Source: Russula earlei
Taxonomy: Eukaryota > Basidiomycota > Agaricomycetes > Russulales > Russulaceae
Assembly: GCA_025769875.1 (NCBI GenBank)
Contig: JAGFNK010000222.1
Span: 16,315-80,314, forward strand
Reading direction: 5' to 3'
Length of the DNA: 64,000 bases
Positions 21,398 to 32,140 of this stretch are shown in pieces. Made by a program: the position numbers and the translations under genes. The notes beneath the pieces were generated by a model. That model saw nothing but the letters and a program-made list of their open reading frames with translations, was not told the DNA's origin and searched no databases. Each line of letters opens with the position of its first letter. Positions within the stretch are counted from its first letter, which is position 1.

Positions 21398-23327
21398 TGT
21401 CAAGACTCACTGTTGAACTATCCAGTTCAAGAGTGAGGGGTAAGCTCAAAGACGAGTCGATAGATGTCCAAGACGGCATGGGCAAGAAGTAGAGTCCAAA
21501 GCAGTAACAAATACCAAAGAGGTATAGTTACTGGTAGAGTTGAGCAGGTACACAGGGAAGAGGCCAGAATGGTCACAAGGGGACGGTCCTTAAAGGAGTA
21601 TCCCAGGGGTAGAGAGTGCCGTAAACAAATGGACAGTCTGAGGACTGTCCGCTACTTTATTGAGCACTTATATACTACAAGAGAACAGCTAAATAGGGAA
21701 CAAGTCATAACCTTGTTATCAAGCACAATAGAGTGATGAGTAAGAAGTCAGAGTGCGCTTACTGAGCATGCTCAGTCATGCTCAGTAAGCTGCTGAGTAA
21801 GAATGCTTCTCTTGATGAGTAAGAGCCTTCACTGTCCACATGTTCACTGCTTTAGTGCACGTGCGTGTGCATGATTTGTTTTCTGTTAGTTAGTTTAGGG
21901 CCAGTCATTTGAGGACTTGTAGTCTGGTTTAGGGAATAGTGTTATCTTATAAGGCCCTTATATAGTTCTATTAGGGTCCTTAGAGTCGACCCTAAGACTT
22001 CTATTAAGGTCCTTAGTATTGCCTTATAGTTTGTTCTATAGTTATTAGAGTTGGTCTAATAACACGTTGTAGGGTCTTTGATACTAGGTTAGTGCCTATT
22101 ATAGAGCACCTAGAGTCATCCTAAAGGGTCCTTAGGAAGGCCCTAATACTGTCCTTTATTGCTAGAAGGGTTGCCATTAAGTGGGGCTTGCTGTATATCG
22201 ATTGTGCCAAGAATCGCTCGCACGACAATGCATGCGTGTCAAGACTCACTGTTGAACTATCCAGTTCAAGAGCAAGGGATAAGCTCAAAGACGAGTCGGT
22301 AGACGTCCAAGACCGCGTGGGCAAGGAGTAGAGTCCAGAGGAGCAACAAATACCAGAGAGGTATTGTCACTGTGAGAGTAGAACAACCACACAGGGAAGA
22401 GGCCAGGGTAGTCACAAGGGGATGGTCCTTAAAGGAGTAACCCAGGGATGGAGAGTGCCGTAAACAAATGGACAGTCTGAGGACTGTCCGCTACTTTATT
22501 GAGCGCTTATATACTACAAGAGAACTGCTAAATAGGGAACAAGTCATAACCTTGTTATCAAGCACAATAGAGTGATGAGTAAGAAGTCGGAGTGCGCTTA
22601 CTGAGCATGCTCGGTCATGCTCAGTAAGCTGCTGAGTAAGAAGGCTTCTCTTGATGAGTAAGAGCTTTCATTGTCCACGTGTTCCCTGTTTTAGTGCACA
22701 TGCGAGCACCTGATTCATCTTCTGTTAGTTGGTTTAGGGCCAGTCATTTGAGGACTTGTAGTTTGGTTAGGGAATAGTGTTATCTTATAAGGCCCTTATA
22801 TAGTTCTATTAGGGTCCTTAGAGTCGACCCTAATACTTCTATTAAGGTCCTTAGTGTTGCCTTATAGTTCGTTCTATAGTTATTAGAGTTGGTCTAATAA
22901 CGCGTTGTAGGGCCTTTGATACCAGGTTAGTACCTATTGTAGAGTTCCTAGGGTCGTTCCAAAGGGTCCTTAGGAAGGCCCTAATGCTGTCTTTTGTTGC
23001 TAGAAGGGTTGCCTTTAAGTGGGGCTTGCTGTATGTCGATTGTGCTGAGAATCGCTCGCGCAACAATGCGCGCGCGATATTGTGGACACCTCTACTCACC
23101 CCTTTTGCTCGTGTGAACAGGGTGACCCCATAGAGGCTGGGTTTCCTCCTATAAGGAAGGGTCCTTCAAGGGCCCTCTCCGGAGAATGGTTCATGACAAT
23201 GCGCAATATTGTGGACACCTCTACTCACCCCTTTTGCTTGTGTGAACAGGGTGACACCATAGAGGCTGGGTTTCCTCTCATAAGGAAGGGTCCTTCAAGG
23301 GCCCTCTCCAGAGAATGGTTCATGACA
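21398..23327 (+). mobile_element. Solo LTR, family F (outer copy F2), split by F3
   Basis: Starts TGTCAAGACTCACTG at 21398, ends GGTTCATGACA at 23327, flanked by CCAGC (21393-21397) and CCGGC (23328-23332), one mismatch. Subtracting F3 and its duplication leaves 963 bp, as F1. It cuts the gypsy B integrase between LQLPA and WHIHDIFHASLL. Confidence 0.85.
22237..23198 (+). mobile_element. Solo LTR, family F (inner copy F3), 962 bp
   Basis: Full-length copy of F inserted into F2, with ATGCG at 22232-22236 and 23199-23203. Both LTRs have the same orientation. Confidence 0.9.
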
Positions 23328-23580
23328 CCGGCAGCATGGCATATCCATGACATCTTCCATGCTTCGCTCCTAACACCCCATCGAACTACACCAGCCTATG
23401 GCATAACCTTCGCAACTCCACCACCCCATCTTCTTGAAGAAGAGGGCCAAGTAGAACCTGAAGTCATCTTGAACCATTGATGAATTGGAAAGCAACAACA
23501 ACTCCAATATCTAGTGAAGTGGGCTAAACGTCCTATCAGCAATGCCACCTGGACAGAAGCAACAAACCCCACCTTATGGC
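23328..23580 (+). pseudogene. gypsy B integrase C-terminus with chromodomain-like end
   Basis: WHIHDIFHASLLTPHR is the usual end of a Ty3/gypsy integrase before a chromodomain. After a stop at about 23480 and a frame change the text LQYLVKWAKRPISNATW follows, which fits the core of a chromodomain (Y-V-W-x-G-like spacing, then W). Presence of a chromodomain would class element B with chromoviruses, known to target heterochromatin; here it is too decayed to act. Confidence 0.6.
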
Positions 23581-23686
23581 CATTACTACCAAAGTACCAC
23601 CAATCTCAAAAACCCCGCCTACCCATACATATAAAAGTACCTACCTTGTATCCTACTACAGCACCCTTGAATGCCTTCCCCCTAAT

Positions 23687-24525
23687 ATGTCTACCATCAG
23701 CATCTCCACCCCAGAAAGCCGCACCTCCTCTCTCCCCTCTCCAACCAATCCTATCTCGCCCAGGATGCTCAGAACCAACCTGGACACATATGCCGAACTC
23801 CCCTCCTCCCAGCTACGACTCTTCATCGACAGCCTCCTCAAAACAATACAAGTCAGGGACGTGGGTCAACAAGCCACGTCAGCTGACGCTCAGCGCCAGC
23901 ATGAGCAAGTCCAGGAACTCGAGTCACAAGTCACGCACCTGTCCCAACAGTTGCAGGAGTGAGATCAGCCCCCAGTTTATGCCCCCGAATTCAGGGCAAA
24001 CAACAGTCGTGCCCCCAACCTCCTTATCCCCATCCCAGGCAGGAATGGAACATGCGCAGTCACCCACTTCAGTGTGCTGTGACCAGGAGCGACCTACCTG
24101 GGCCTTGGGAGTATTGGGAGACCAACCAGACGAACCACAATACGCGGCTCATCTCACTTCAGCCCCCATCAACGACATTAACCAGCCAACCGAAAGCCAT
24201 CCCCAATGGTTCATCCTACTCATTGGTGCTGACTCCGCAGAACTCCCCTATGTCCTCAAGGAGGCAGATCACTGACACCAACTGGGGAGTCGTTGCCAAC
24301 ATCTTTCGATACAACTCCCTTGACTCCCATCTTAGCAACCTACTCATCAAACAAGATGTCCTTGAGGGAGACATACGGGACACACGGGATGATCTGTACC
24401 ACTGCCGATGCTGCCTCAAAAGGGCTAACGCAGTGACCCGACTCGCTCATCTCAAGCTTCATGAACCACCACAAGATGCGCCTGCACCCATTTGGGCAGG
24501 CTGGAGGCATTTTGGACGAGGACGT
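23687..24525 (+). pseudogene. Downstream ORF of gypsy B (coiled-coil-like), cut by gypsy A
   Basis: An ATG-started frame (MSTISISTPESRTSSLPS) runs 92 residues through a heptad-rich end (a QHEQVQELESQVTHLSQQL stretch) to a stop at 23962. An overlapping frame continues to 24525 with NWGVVANIFRYNSLDSHLSN and DLYHCRCCLKRANAVTRL. The same frame resumes after gypsy A at 36260 and ends at 36314 (RPTFAEGDVTGAHRVGRI). An ORF after pol is unusual for Ty3/gypsy elements. No domain recognised. Confidence 0.45.
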
Positions 24526-25755
24526 TGTAAGGCGGATTCCCGCTGGCCATGGAGTCATGTGATTCGGGGGTATTGGTTGACTGCCGACATGATCCCCACA
24601 AAAACTAACTCCTACGCCTCACACATCTATCCATCAAGTCTCTCCCCCTGCATTTCTCCTTATCTCCATTTTTCCATTTCATTCCTTCCACCACCACCTT
24701 CCTTCACGCCTCACGAGAACAACGTCACCAGTTTTTCGGACCGATCTCGAAGCGCAGACGTCGCCAAAGCCCTCTCTCTCTCATGCTTTTCCAGCCCACC
24801 TCCTCGCCCCATCGTCAATGACGTCACCAAAGCTCTCTCTTTCATGTTCTTCCAGCCCACTTCCTTGCATCCTCGTCGACCCCATCATCATTCAGTCTAG
24901 ACTTTTCAGTTGTTTTCAAGTCCACCGCCTCGTGCCCTCAACAACCACATCATCACCTTCCTTGTCCTTTCATCGTTTCGCAGTCTGCCACCTTGTGAAC
25001 TCGTCGACCATCTCGCACCCGCACTCTCGACTTCCTTTCATCGCATAGCAATTCCACCCGCGCCGTCCAGTCCACTCTCAACTTCCTTTCATCGCGTAGC
25101 AATTCCACCCATGCCGTTCAGTCCACTCTCGACTTCCTTTCATCGCATACCGATCGCACCCACACCTGTCGGCCAGCTCTCGACCCCCTTTCATCGCGTC
25201 GCCCCACCGTGACTACCATGATGCATTCATCCATCTTTTGCTGTCGTCACCACAGTCAGATGCGAGGGCTCAGTGCCCCGATGACGCACGATTACTGTTG
25301 CCAGAACTTCGTACATTACCTCTCCGCCTGTTTTCAGCTATGAATTCTCCGACTGCCTTTGTCTTCTTTGATTCATTTACTTCTGATCAGTTTCGTTTAC
25401 CTTACACATTTCGGATTCCTTACACAGACCTCGTTTCCTCTACTCACTGTTTGCATCTCTGGTACTCCCACTCCCCCGAATGTCCCTCTCCTTCGTAGTT
25501 CTCGCTCTGTATAAAAAGACACTAGTTACGTCTCGGAATAGGATCATCCTTTTGGTGGAGAAAAAAAAAACCTCTCTCCTACATGCCGCCGCGAAATCAA
25601 CGTCAACGCGTTCAACTTGGCTTCACCTTTCCGACCCACTTTTTCTGCGTCGCGTCCGTGAGCTGGAGAATACTCTTGCTCTTCTACTCTCCTTCTTCCT
25701 CTCTTGGTCTCAACTGTCTTATGATTCTCACTCACACATCACCTGACGCGCTTCA
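24526..25755 (+). mobile_element. 5' LTR of gypsy A, 1230 bp
   Basis: TGTAAGGCGGATTCCC .. GACGCGCTTCA. A CTCTGTATAAAAAGAC promoter-like box lies at about 25504. The leader after the LTR (ACTGGCTGCCCCAG) contains TGG near its start, as expected of a primer site. Differences from the 3' LTR are concentrated at CpG positions. Confidence 0.85.
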
Positions 25756-25844
25756 ACTGGCTGCCCCAGTGAGGCAGTTTGAAGACCAAACGATCTCGGT
25801 CCCCTCAATCTCTTGGTCCAGGGTTGCCATAGGCAACCTTATCT

Positions 25845-27815
25845 ATGAGCAAGAACCCCAGCAAACTACGGCCTAGAGATAGTACCAGCAAGGTCATCAA
25901 GACTAAGCCACCCATCAACAGTTCGACCCAAGCCTCAAAGTCACTCCCATCACCTTTGCCATCCGCCTCGATTCTACCGCCCTTCCCAGGGGCCCTGTCT
26001 CTAGATGACTCCATCTCCCTACTTTCGTACGCCAATCTCCACCAGTCCTCCAGCTCATCTTCGCCCATAGTCATCTCCGCTCGACAATCCCCAATCCCTT
26101 CACATTCCTCCTCTCCGGCCCCTCTCCAATCCACATCAGCCAGCCCACCATCTCCTGCTCAAGCTCCACCCTCAGCCTCCACGCATCCGACTCCTCCCGT
26201 TTCCCAAGCCCCAGTTCAGCCATACGCACAAGCACCAGCACCAGCACCAGCCCGAGTCCCAGCTCAGCCACCAGCCCAAGCCCCAGTTCAGCCGTACGCA
26301 CAAGCACCAGCACCAGCACCAGCCCGAGTCCCAGCTCAGCCACCAGCCCAAGCACCAGTTCAGCCGTACACCCAAGCACCAGCACCAGCACTGCAACAAG
26401 TTCCGCCCACTCCCACCCTCCCTCCAATGGCTCAACACCAACCAAGAACTGGCCCAGTGGCCATGCCTCCTCCCACTTCCAAACACACCCCGAGATATTC
26501 CACTAACCCAGATGATCTGATAGCTGACTTCCTAGAACACTACAAAGAACTAGCCACCAGCTGTGGCCTCATGGACCAGCAGAAGGTAGAGATGTCTGTG
26601 CATTATACTCACCCTACACATCGCAATCTATGGCAATTGCTAGATGGCTACACAACACATGACTGGGCAGAGTTCCACTGGTCACTGGAGAAGCTGTACT
26701 CCGGGACCTCTGCAAATGGCCGATATACGAAGAACAAGCTCTACGAATTCATAAAAGACAAATCCCAAAAATGAAAGACCAACAAAAGCGAGGTAATAGC
26801 TTATTTTCACGAATTTACGGGTGCTCAGTAGGCCCCTTGTCAACTCTGGAAGACTCACAATCCAGGACCGGGACTGGGCGTTCTGGTATGGATTCCACAC
26901 CGACGATCGGAGAAGAATGGAGGGACACCTCACCACCAAATTTCCCAATCAATCAGAGGAGGAAGCATTTGACCATGAAGATGTATACGACATCGCACAA
27001 GTTGTACTGACCGGTAAGCGCTTCGTCCCATTACACTTACAAAATTGGGAGGACCACCGGAATGACCTTGGAACGACCACCAAACGTTGGCTCAACCACG
27101 AGTACTATGACTCGAAGAACCCCCGACCGCAAACGACACAAACACGAACACCCTTCCAACTTCCTCAACTCCTCCCGTCGAACTTGCGACGGACCTATGG
27201 CCCCAAGCATCAAAACCAAAGTCGTGCACTTCAAAAACCCTACCAAAGACGACAAAGATCAGGAGCTACAGGAGCTACTGGGCAGAATGCATGGATTGGG
27301 TATTCGTGAACGTGCCTATGCTATCACTTATGGGCAACTCCTGCCACCATTTTCCAGAGGTTGCTAACAACTACCCCAAGCCCGACTTCGGATCCACGAA
27401 CTCCTTTCTGGCCACCTTTTCCTACCAAGCCACCACACCGGCCCTAGCACCACCTCCAATGTCCTGGACATGCCCCACCGATCCGGTGCCCATCCCCTCT
27501 CAAATCGTTCCGGACGACCCCTCAACCTTCTTCCGAACCCAACCGTGCACCGATGCATGCACATTCTGTAACCAGCCAGGACATCATGTACGGAACTGTG
27601 AGATCGCCAAAGGATATATCCACACCAACCGCGCAATTGTTGTCAATGGAAGGATCTGTCTCCCTAATGGTGAACAGGTGCCAAACGATGGCAAAAGACG
27701 CAGCATTCAGTATGCCATCGACAACTGGATCAAGGCGCGAACACCAGGCACTGGCAAATCCTTCCCCAGCCCAAATGACTTTCACTCGGGACACCCCCCC
27801 TCACTGCGGCCCTGA
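25845..27815 (+). pseudogene. gag of gypsy A
   Basis: ATG at 25845 opens a 310-codon frame: a Ser/Pro-rich lead, a Gln/Ala/Pro tandem repeat, then capsid-like DDLIADFLEHYKELATSCGL, and HDWAEFHWSLEKLY to FIKDKSQK. It shifts frame at about 26774 and 26830, continuing DRDWAFWYGFHTDDRRRMEG and an EEEAFDHEDVYDIAQVVLTG stretch, shifts again near 27120, and ends with a zinc knuckle CTFCNQPGHHVRNC (CX2CX4HX4C) near 27570. Three shifts make it a pseudogene although all capsid and nucleocapsid parts remain. Confidence 0.75.
26205..26395 (+). repeat. 72-bp tandem repeat in gypsy A gag
   Basis: About 2.7 head-to-tail units start at 26205, 26277 and 26349, each encoding 24 residues beginning QAPVQPYAQAPAPAPARV. 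Units are nearly identical, and the period is a multiple of three, so the frame is kept. Confidence 0.9.
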
Positions 27816-27839
27816 GCTTCAAAGCTCGTGGCAGTACGT

Positions 27840-28770
27840 CTAGCCAGATCGAAGAAGTTACTGACTTGTACATGCTCCAGATAACCGACGTGAATACCAG
27901 TGAATCCGCCAACGATAGTGGCAGCGATTCTGACGACGACCTCCCTGACATATTCAAAGTTTTTGCTAATGAGAAGAAGAAACGCTCCAAACCATCAAAA
28001 CTCCCTGAAGCCAAACCACCCAAGCAAGACAAGCCACCTCCATAACAACCACTGCCAGCCCCACAATATCATTATGTATCCAAGGCCGACGATCAACGCC
28101 TTACAGACGAGCTCCTTGCTTGGGTCTTAAATGGAAAACTCTCTCAGACCACACCTGCTCATGTCTTCACAGCCAGTCCACCTATTCACAAGGAGATCAT
28201 CAAGCAACTTTGCATGCGTTGAGTCGAAGGTGGAGGGTTTGAGGAGGTGGCTGATCACGCCTTCAACACCGAAGAGCATGACACACACACCAACCTAGAG
28301 CTGACATCCTCTTCTGAGCCAGCGTATTCCCTTCTGCTGCAAGAGATCGACATCTCCGTGGCCACCAGCATTTCCGAGCCCAGAGTCCTTGACCCGGGAT
28401 CCCAAATTGTCACGATTCGCCAAGACCTTGCCCGAGAAATTGGCGTGCGAATCAACTCCACGCAGTCGCATTGAGATGGAAGGGGCAAATGGTGTCACTA
28501 ACTGGACTTTAGGCTGCGCAGAACACGTCCCCATGCAGGTGGGTGGTGTACCCAAGATTCACGCCTACTGTTGTAGAACGCGCCCCCTTTCGCTTACTCT
28601 TGGGAAGGCCCTTCCATCGCCTCCTGCTCTGCCGCCTAGAAGATCTTCCAAGTGGTGAGGTACAGGTCTCAATCTGGGACATGCAAGACGCCTCGCAAAG
28701 GGTCTACATTCCATCATGCCCACTGCAAGGCGCAGGTGGGTACGATCAGTATTCTTTCATTCCTTAACCC
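27840..28770 (+). pseudogene. Protease region of gypsy A
   Basis: Between gag and pol, in shifting frames, are an acidic/lysine-rich linker, then EPRVLDPGSQIVTIRQDLAR, and APFRLLLGRPFHRLLL further on. This is the layout of a retroelement aspartic protease (active-site D-[ST]-G, later the LLGRPF flap-end block). The active-site triplet here is Asp-Pro-Gly instead of Asp-Ser/Thr-Gly. Stops near 28475, 28495 and 28570 break the frame. Confidence 0.65.
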
Positions 28771-29015
28771 TCGCCTCCGAATCTCATCTCCTTCTGTGCC
28801 TCATCTCTCAAGCATCAGCCCTGACTACCATCAATATTCCAACAACCCTCCTGGCTTACAAGAAGGTAGCCAAAAAGATCCGCCCCGTACCTGCCTCCCT
28901 CCCCAAGGAGTTCCGTAACATCCGCAGAATACTCAAAGATCCCCTGCTCACCCTACAGCCGCTCCCCATCAATCCTCCCACATTCCAGCCTGGCACCTGC
29001 CTTTCACAGGAGTGA

Positions 29016-31877
29016 ATGAATGAGCTAGACCTCAATAGGTACTTGTTCCTGTGGCCAGAAGAACTCAAATTATTGCAGCCTGTCCTCAAAATTCACAAGT
29101 CCGGCCTCACTTGGATTGAAGACAAAAAGGGTCATTTTTGTGACGACTATTTCTTGCTGGTAAAAATCCCAGTTGTGGAGCACATTTCCTGGGCCCACAG
29201 GAACCTGCCCATCCCTTCCAGCATCTTAGGCGACATGATCCAGATATTCAAAGACAAATTTGTGGCCAGAGTATACGAACACTCTGATGCCTCTTACAGG
29301 TCCCATTTCTTCTGCATCAAGAAGAAAAGTGGCGCACTGTGCCTCGTTCACGATCTCCAGCCCCTCAACGTGGTCACCATTCGCAATTCCGGTATCCCTC
29401 CTTTTACTGACCAATTGATCGAGACCATGGCAGGGAGAGCATGCTACACCATGCTAGACTTATTCATCGGCTATGACCACCATACACTCCACATTGATTC
29501 CCGCAATCTCACCACTATCCAGTCCCCAATCAGAGCACTACGGCTCACGTGTCTTCCTCAAGGTTGGACAAACGCTGGAGCGATTTTTCATGAAGATGTC
29601 ACATTCATCTTAGAGCCGGAGATCCCTCATGTCGCTTGGCCGTATATGGACAATTGCTGCATCAAAGGGCCCCCAACTCGTGGCAAGACAAGTTCAGGTG
29701 ACTACAAGACTTTAGTGGACAATCCTAACATCAGGGTTTTCATGTGGCAGCACCTCAACGATGTCCACCATGTACTCCACCGCCTTCGCGTCACCAGTGC
29801 CACCATCTCAGCAAAGAAGCTTTTCGTCGCCGTCCCAGAAGTTGTCATCCTGGGTCACAAGTGCACTTATGAAGGCCGCATTCCAGATGATTCAAAGATC
29901 GCGAGAATCCACGACTGGGCCCCCTGCAAGACGGTCTCCGACATTTGCGCCTTCCTAGGCACTGCAGGTTACATGCGGATCTGGGTCCGCAACTACACCT
30001 CCACTGCTCGTCCTTTAGTCGACCTCACATGTAAAGGCGTCACATTCACATGGGAGCAGGAGCATCAAGCAGCCATGGACGACCTCAAAGACTCCATTAT
30101 CAATTCTCCATCCCTCATTTCTCTTGATTGCGAGTCTGACCGCACTGTTTTCCTAGCCATCGACTTGTCCTGGCGAGGAGTCGGTTGGATCATCTCCCAG
30201 CTTTGCGCCGATGGTAGATGTCGCCCCACGCGCTTTGGCTCAATCGCGTGGAACGAGTGTGAGTCCCGCTACTCACAAGCGAAGCTCAAATTATACGGCC
30301 TATTTCGCATGCTCAGGGCCCTCCGTGTACACCTGATTGGAGTAACTAACCTTGAGGTCAAGATGGACGCTCAATATGTTCGCGGCATGCTCAAAAACCT
30401 GGATATCCAGCCAAACGCAACTATCAATCGCTGGATCGCTGCCATACAACTCTTCGAGTTCAAGCTCACACACGTGCCTGCAGCGAAACACCACAGCCCT
30501 GACGGACTTTCACGATGCAAACCCCTCGACGGAGAAGGAGAGGATGACGATCCTGACGAGTGGATCGACAGGGCCTTGTCTCTAGGAGTTTGGATGGTGA
30601 GCCCCAACCGCCTTCGCGACACTAACCGGACTGCCTTTGCAGTCTGGTCCCTCAAAACAGAGGAAGCCCCCGACGACAGCCCTATCACCTTCCCCACCAA
30701 TAATAAAATCCACGAGTCCGAGGACCGGCTCACATGCATCCACCGCTATCTCAAGGTCAATCAGCTGCCCCACCACCTTGACACCAAAGAGCGCAGCCGC
30801 TTGATCAAAATGGCGAAACATTTTTTTCTCAAAGGTGAACGACTTTGGCAATGCCAGACCAACGAACAACACCAGCTCTGCCTCCCAGCAGAAAGATGCG
30901 CCTTCACAATCCACGGTGCACACGACGACCTCAGGCACAAAGGCTTTTATTCCACTCACAGAACACTCATTGACCGCTTTTGGTGGCCTTCCCTTGAGCA
31001 GGATGTCAAATGGTACATTGACACTTGTCACCAGTGCCAACTCCGCCAGATGACGAAGATTTGCATCCTGCCCAAGGTCGCCACTCCTGCCCCCCTTTTC
31101 CACAAGGTATACGTTGACACCATGGTCATGCCACATGCTGGAGGCTTTCAGTATATTGTGCAGGCTCGCTGTTCACTCACTGTGTGGTCCAAATGGCGCG
31201 CATTACACAGCAAATCCGGCCGCACTCTGGGCATGTTTCTTTTCGAGGAAGTGTTGTGCAGATGGGGAGCAATCGAAGAAATTGTCACTGACAATGGAAG
31301 ACCATATATTGCGGCACTCCTCTGGCTCACGGAGAGGTACGGAATCCATCACATCCATATTTCAGCTTACAACTCACGTGCGAATGGCATCATCGAGCGA
31401 CAGCACTGGACCATCCGTGAGTCCCTCATCAAGGTGTGCGAAGGAGACACGAAGAAGTGGCCTGAGCGCGCACCCCATGTTTTCTGGGCAGACCACGCCA
31501 CCATTCGCAAGTCCACCAGCTACTCCCCTTTCTATATGGCGCACGGGGTCAAGCCACTGCTCCCCTTCGACATCACATTGGCTACATTTCTCATTCCAGA
31601 GCTCACTTCTCCACTTTCCACCACTGATCTCATTGCCATCCGTGCACGCCAACTTGAAATGCAGGAAGAAGACCTCGCCACCATCCACAACAATGTCCTC
31701 AAGGCTCGCTTGGCGTCAGTCAAACAGTTCGAGCTTCAGTACGAGAAATCGATCCACGACTTCAATTTTGCACCCGGTGCCTTGGTGCTCATACAGAATT
31801 CCACGGTGGAAACAGAACTCAGACGTAAAACCAAACCACACTACTATGGTCCAATGGTGGTGCTCGAGCGGACTTGA
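29016..31877 (+). pseudogene. pol (RT, RNase H, integrase) of gypsy A
   Basis: A long frame of 953 codons. RT blocks: HFFCIKKKSGALCLVHDLQP, YTMLDLFIGYD (first catalytic Asp), LPQGWTNAGAIF, then PYMDNCCIKGP where the family has Y-x-D-D, so the second Asp is Asn. RNase H: VFLAIDLSWRGVGWIIS to HHSPDGLSR. Integrase: zinc pair DTCHQC near residue 670, catalytic VYVDTMVMP, IVTDNGRPY and NGIIERQHW, so the D,D,E set is present. The frame ends at TGA 31875-31877; similar polypeptide (NGAYRLAELDGAISKLRYAA) continues in frame to 32063, so this is a premature stop of the CGA-to-TGA type. The start at 29016 follows the broken protease frame and may not be the natural one. Confidence 0.8.
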
Positions 31878-32140
31878 AACGGCGCATATCGCTTGGCAGA
31901 GTTGGATGGAGCAATATCGAAACTGCGCTACGCTGCCTTTCGTCTTGTGCCCTACTTTGTGCATTCACGGACCTACATCCCAGTCACTCACATCCATGAG
32001 ACAGAGGATACCACTTCAGGCGATGAGGAACCCTCAAACGCAGATGAAGACGTTGAATATTAATATTCTGACACCAAGCCTTGACCGAGGACGGTCAAGA
32101 TTTTTCGCCCCCAGGAGGTGTAAGGTGGATTCCCGCTGGC

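Noticed and set aside
24959..25212. Ser/Pro/His-rich ORFs within the gypsy A LTRs
   Set aside because: Both LTRs have them but with different lengths and stops; they arise from internal LTR repeats (CTTTCATCGC-type units), not from coding constraint.
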